From the NCBI GenBank assembly GCA_002373775.1, contig DFJW01000014.1, forward strand, positions 1 to 6,933: a DNA stretch of 6,933 bases, given 5' to 3'. The stretch is from Ruminococcus flavefaciens (GTDB lineage Bacteria; Bacillota; Clostridia; Oscillospirales; Ruminococcaceae). Shown piece after piece: positions 5,408 through 6,933 of this stretch. A program made the translations under genes and the position numbers. Position 1 is the stretch's first letter; every line of letters starts with the position of its first letter. The notes under the pieces were generated by a model. The model saw nothing but the letters and a program-made list of their open reading frames with translations. It had not been told where the DNA came from and did no database searches.

Positions 5408-6933
5408 ATGTCATATTTAATAGGTGTAGACTGTGGAACAAGCGGTACAAAAACAGTATTATTTGATGAAAAGGGTACGGTAATTGCAACATCGACAGTA
5501 GAGTACCCGATGTATCAGCCCAAAAATGGTTACGCGGAACAAGACCCGAAAGACTGGGCTGATGCGATGATAAATACGATAAAGGCAGTAATGGATTCGG
5601 GCGGAGTAAAAAAGAATGATGTAAAGGGTATAGGTATATCGGGACAGATGCACGGACTTGTGTTGCTTGATAAATATAACAGGGTACTCCGCAGAAGCAT
5701 TATATGGTGCGATCAGCGAACAGCAGCAGAAGTTGAGGAAATGAACCGTATTGCCGGACGTGAGCGTATCGTGGAAATAACGGCTAATCCCGCACTCACC
5801 GGCTGGACTGCCGCGAAGATACTGTGGGTGAAGAATAACGAACCGGAAATATATTCTGAAATTGCCCATATACTTCTGCCTAAGGACTATCTGAGACTTA
5901 TTCTCACCGGCGAATATGCTACGGAAGTCAGTGATGCGTCAGGTATGCAGCTTCTTGATGTACCTCACAGGTGCTGGTCGGACGAATTGCTGTCTGATTT
6001 CGGGATTGATAAAAGCTGGCTTGGCACGGTTTATGAGTCATGTGAAGTTACCGGAAAACTGACAAGAGAAATGGCTGATGAACTCGGACTTTCAAAGGAT
6101 ACAGTAGTAGTCGGAGGTGCAGGAGATAATGCAGCGGCAGCAGTCGGAACAGGTGTGGTCGGGGACGGAAAAGCGTTTACAACAATAGGCACATCAGGAG
6201 TAGTGTTTACACATACGTCTGAATTGTCGATAGACAGGCTTGGAAGAGTTCACACCTGTTGTGCGGCAGTTCCGGGTTCATGGCACCTCATGGGAGTAAC
6301 ACAGAGTGCCGGACTATCGCTGAAATGGTTCCGCGACAATTTCTGCATGACTGAAAAAGAAACAGCAAAGCTTATGGGGGAAGATGAGTATTTCTTAATG
6401 GATAAAGCGGCGGAGAAAGTAGGTATAGGTGCAAACCGACTGCTTTATCTGCCATACCTGATGGGGGAGCGTACACCCCACCTCGACCCTGATGCGAGAG
6501 GAGTATTATTTGGCTTATCCGCAATGCATACTCGCAGTGATATGCTTCGTGCAGTGATGGAAGGAGTGACATATTCGCTCAGGGACTGCGTTGAAGTTTT
6601 CCGCGAAATGAATGTAAATGTCAGTGACATGATGGCTTGCGGCGGCGGAGGTTCATCGGCATTGTGGAGAGAAATTCTCTCAGACGTATACAATTGCAGT
6701 GTGAAAACTGTAAAATCCAAAGAAGGACCTGCACTTGGTGCGGCAATTCTTGCGAGTGTAGGTTCGGGAATATATTCGAGTGTTACCGAAGCTTGCGGCG
6801 AAATTGTCAGAACAGACAAGATACAGGTACCGGTTGAGAAAAGGGTTTCCGAGTATGAAAAATATTATCAGCTTTACAGGAAGATATATCCTCAGTTAAA
6901 GAGTTCATTTGCCGAATTGGCGGCACTGTCTTA
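5408..6933 (+). CDS. xylB: Xylulokinase (lacks only its last base or so at the window edge)
   Basis: ATP-dependent kinase of the FGGY family that phosphorylates D-xylulose to D-xylulose 5-phosphate, completing xylose entry into the pentose phosphate pathway. I read an uninterrupted frame of 508 residues, close to the usual xylulokinase length, ending in ...AALS followed by TA at 6932-6933. The next base probably completes TAA or TAG. Visible features: N-terminal nucleotide-binding loop GVDCGTSGTK (6-15); SGQMHG (78-83), where the M-H-G matches the E. coli XylB substrate site; WCDQR near residue 100; GAGDN (237-241) with D240 at the catalytic-base position (E. coli D233); GERTPH (353-358); and the glycine-rich ATP-site loop GGGGSS (412-417). 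It follows xylA in the classic xylAB order. Confidence 0.95.
   Translation, partial: MSYLIGVDCGTSGTKTVLFDEKGTVIATSTVEYPMYQPKNGYAEQDPKDWADAMINTIKAVMDSGGVKKNDVKGIGISGQMHGLVLLDKYNRVLRRSIIWCDQRTAAEVEEMNRIAGRERIVEITANPALTGWTAAKILWVKNNEPEIYSEIAHILLPKDYLRLILTGEYATEVSDASGMQLLDVPHRCWSDELLSDFGIDKSWLGTVYESCEVTGKLTREMADELGLSKDTVVVGGAGDNAAAAVGTGVVGDGKAFTTIGTSGVVFTHTSELSIDRLGRVHTCCAAVPGSWHLMGVTQSAGLSLKWFRDNFCMTEKETAKLMGEDEYFLMDKAAEKVGIGANRLLYLPYLMGERTPHLDPDARGVLFGLSAMHTRSDMLRAVMEGVTYSLRDCVEVFREMNVNVSDMMACGGGGSSALWREILSDVYNCSVKTVKSKEGPALGAAILASVGSGIYSSVTEACGEIVRTDKIQVPVEKRVSEYEKYYQLYRKIYPQLKSSFAELAALS

Noticed and set aside
6445..6819. Minus-strand open frames opposite xylB
   Set aside because: They overlap an uninterrupted xylulokinase frame with intact motifs, have no ribosome binding sites and resemble no family.

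Overview
The window looks like a chromosomal stretch from an anaerobic, plant-fibre-associated Firmicute, most likely Ruminococcus or a close relative in the Clostridia. This is an inference from moderate base composition, AAAGGA-type ribosome binding sites, sigma-A-like promoters, the clostridial style of the membrane HD-GYP protein, and a class II xylose isomerase beginning [15 protein letters not shown]. No rRNA or other marker gene is present to confirm it.

Layout. (1) Positions 1-2205, plus strand: a membrane-anchored HD-GYP protein, predicted to degrade cyclic di-GMP. Its reading frame runs off the left edge, so its N-terminus is missing. It carries an unusual C-terminal beta-rich extension of about 350 residues. 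(2) Positions 2290-2330: a rho-independent terminator shared by two convergent genes. (3) Positions 2332-3732, minus strand: a sodium-dependent NSS/SNF-family transporter with 11 predicted membrane segments. (4) Positions 3733-4016: a divergent intergenic region. It holds a strong minus-strand promoter for the transporter, a strong plus-strand promoter for the xyl operon, and several inverted repeats that could be operators. (5) Positions 4017-5339, plus strand: xylA, xylose isomerase. (6) Positions 5347-5382: a strong hairpin between xylA and xylB. (7) Positions 5408-6933, plus strand: xylB, xylulokinase, complete except probably for the last base of its stop codon.

How the genes work together. 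XylA and XylB form the standard bacterial D-xylose route: D-xylose to D-xylulose, then to D-xylulose 5-phosphate, which enters the pentose phosphate pathway. They read as one transcription unit from a promoter at 3916-3944, with a hairpin that may reduce xylB expression relative to xylA. No xylose transporter or XylR-type regulator lies in the window. The transporter and the HD-GYP protein have no evident metabolic link to xylose and are probably independent units.

I found no wholly new system, mobile element, CRISPR array or RNA gene. The parts most worth a second look are the C-terminal tandem module of the HD-GYP protein and the repeats around the two divergent promoters.
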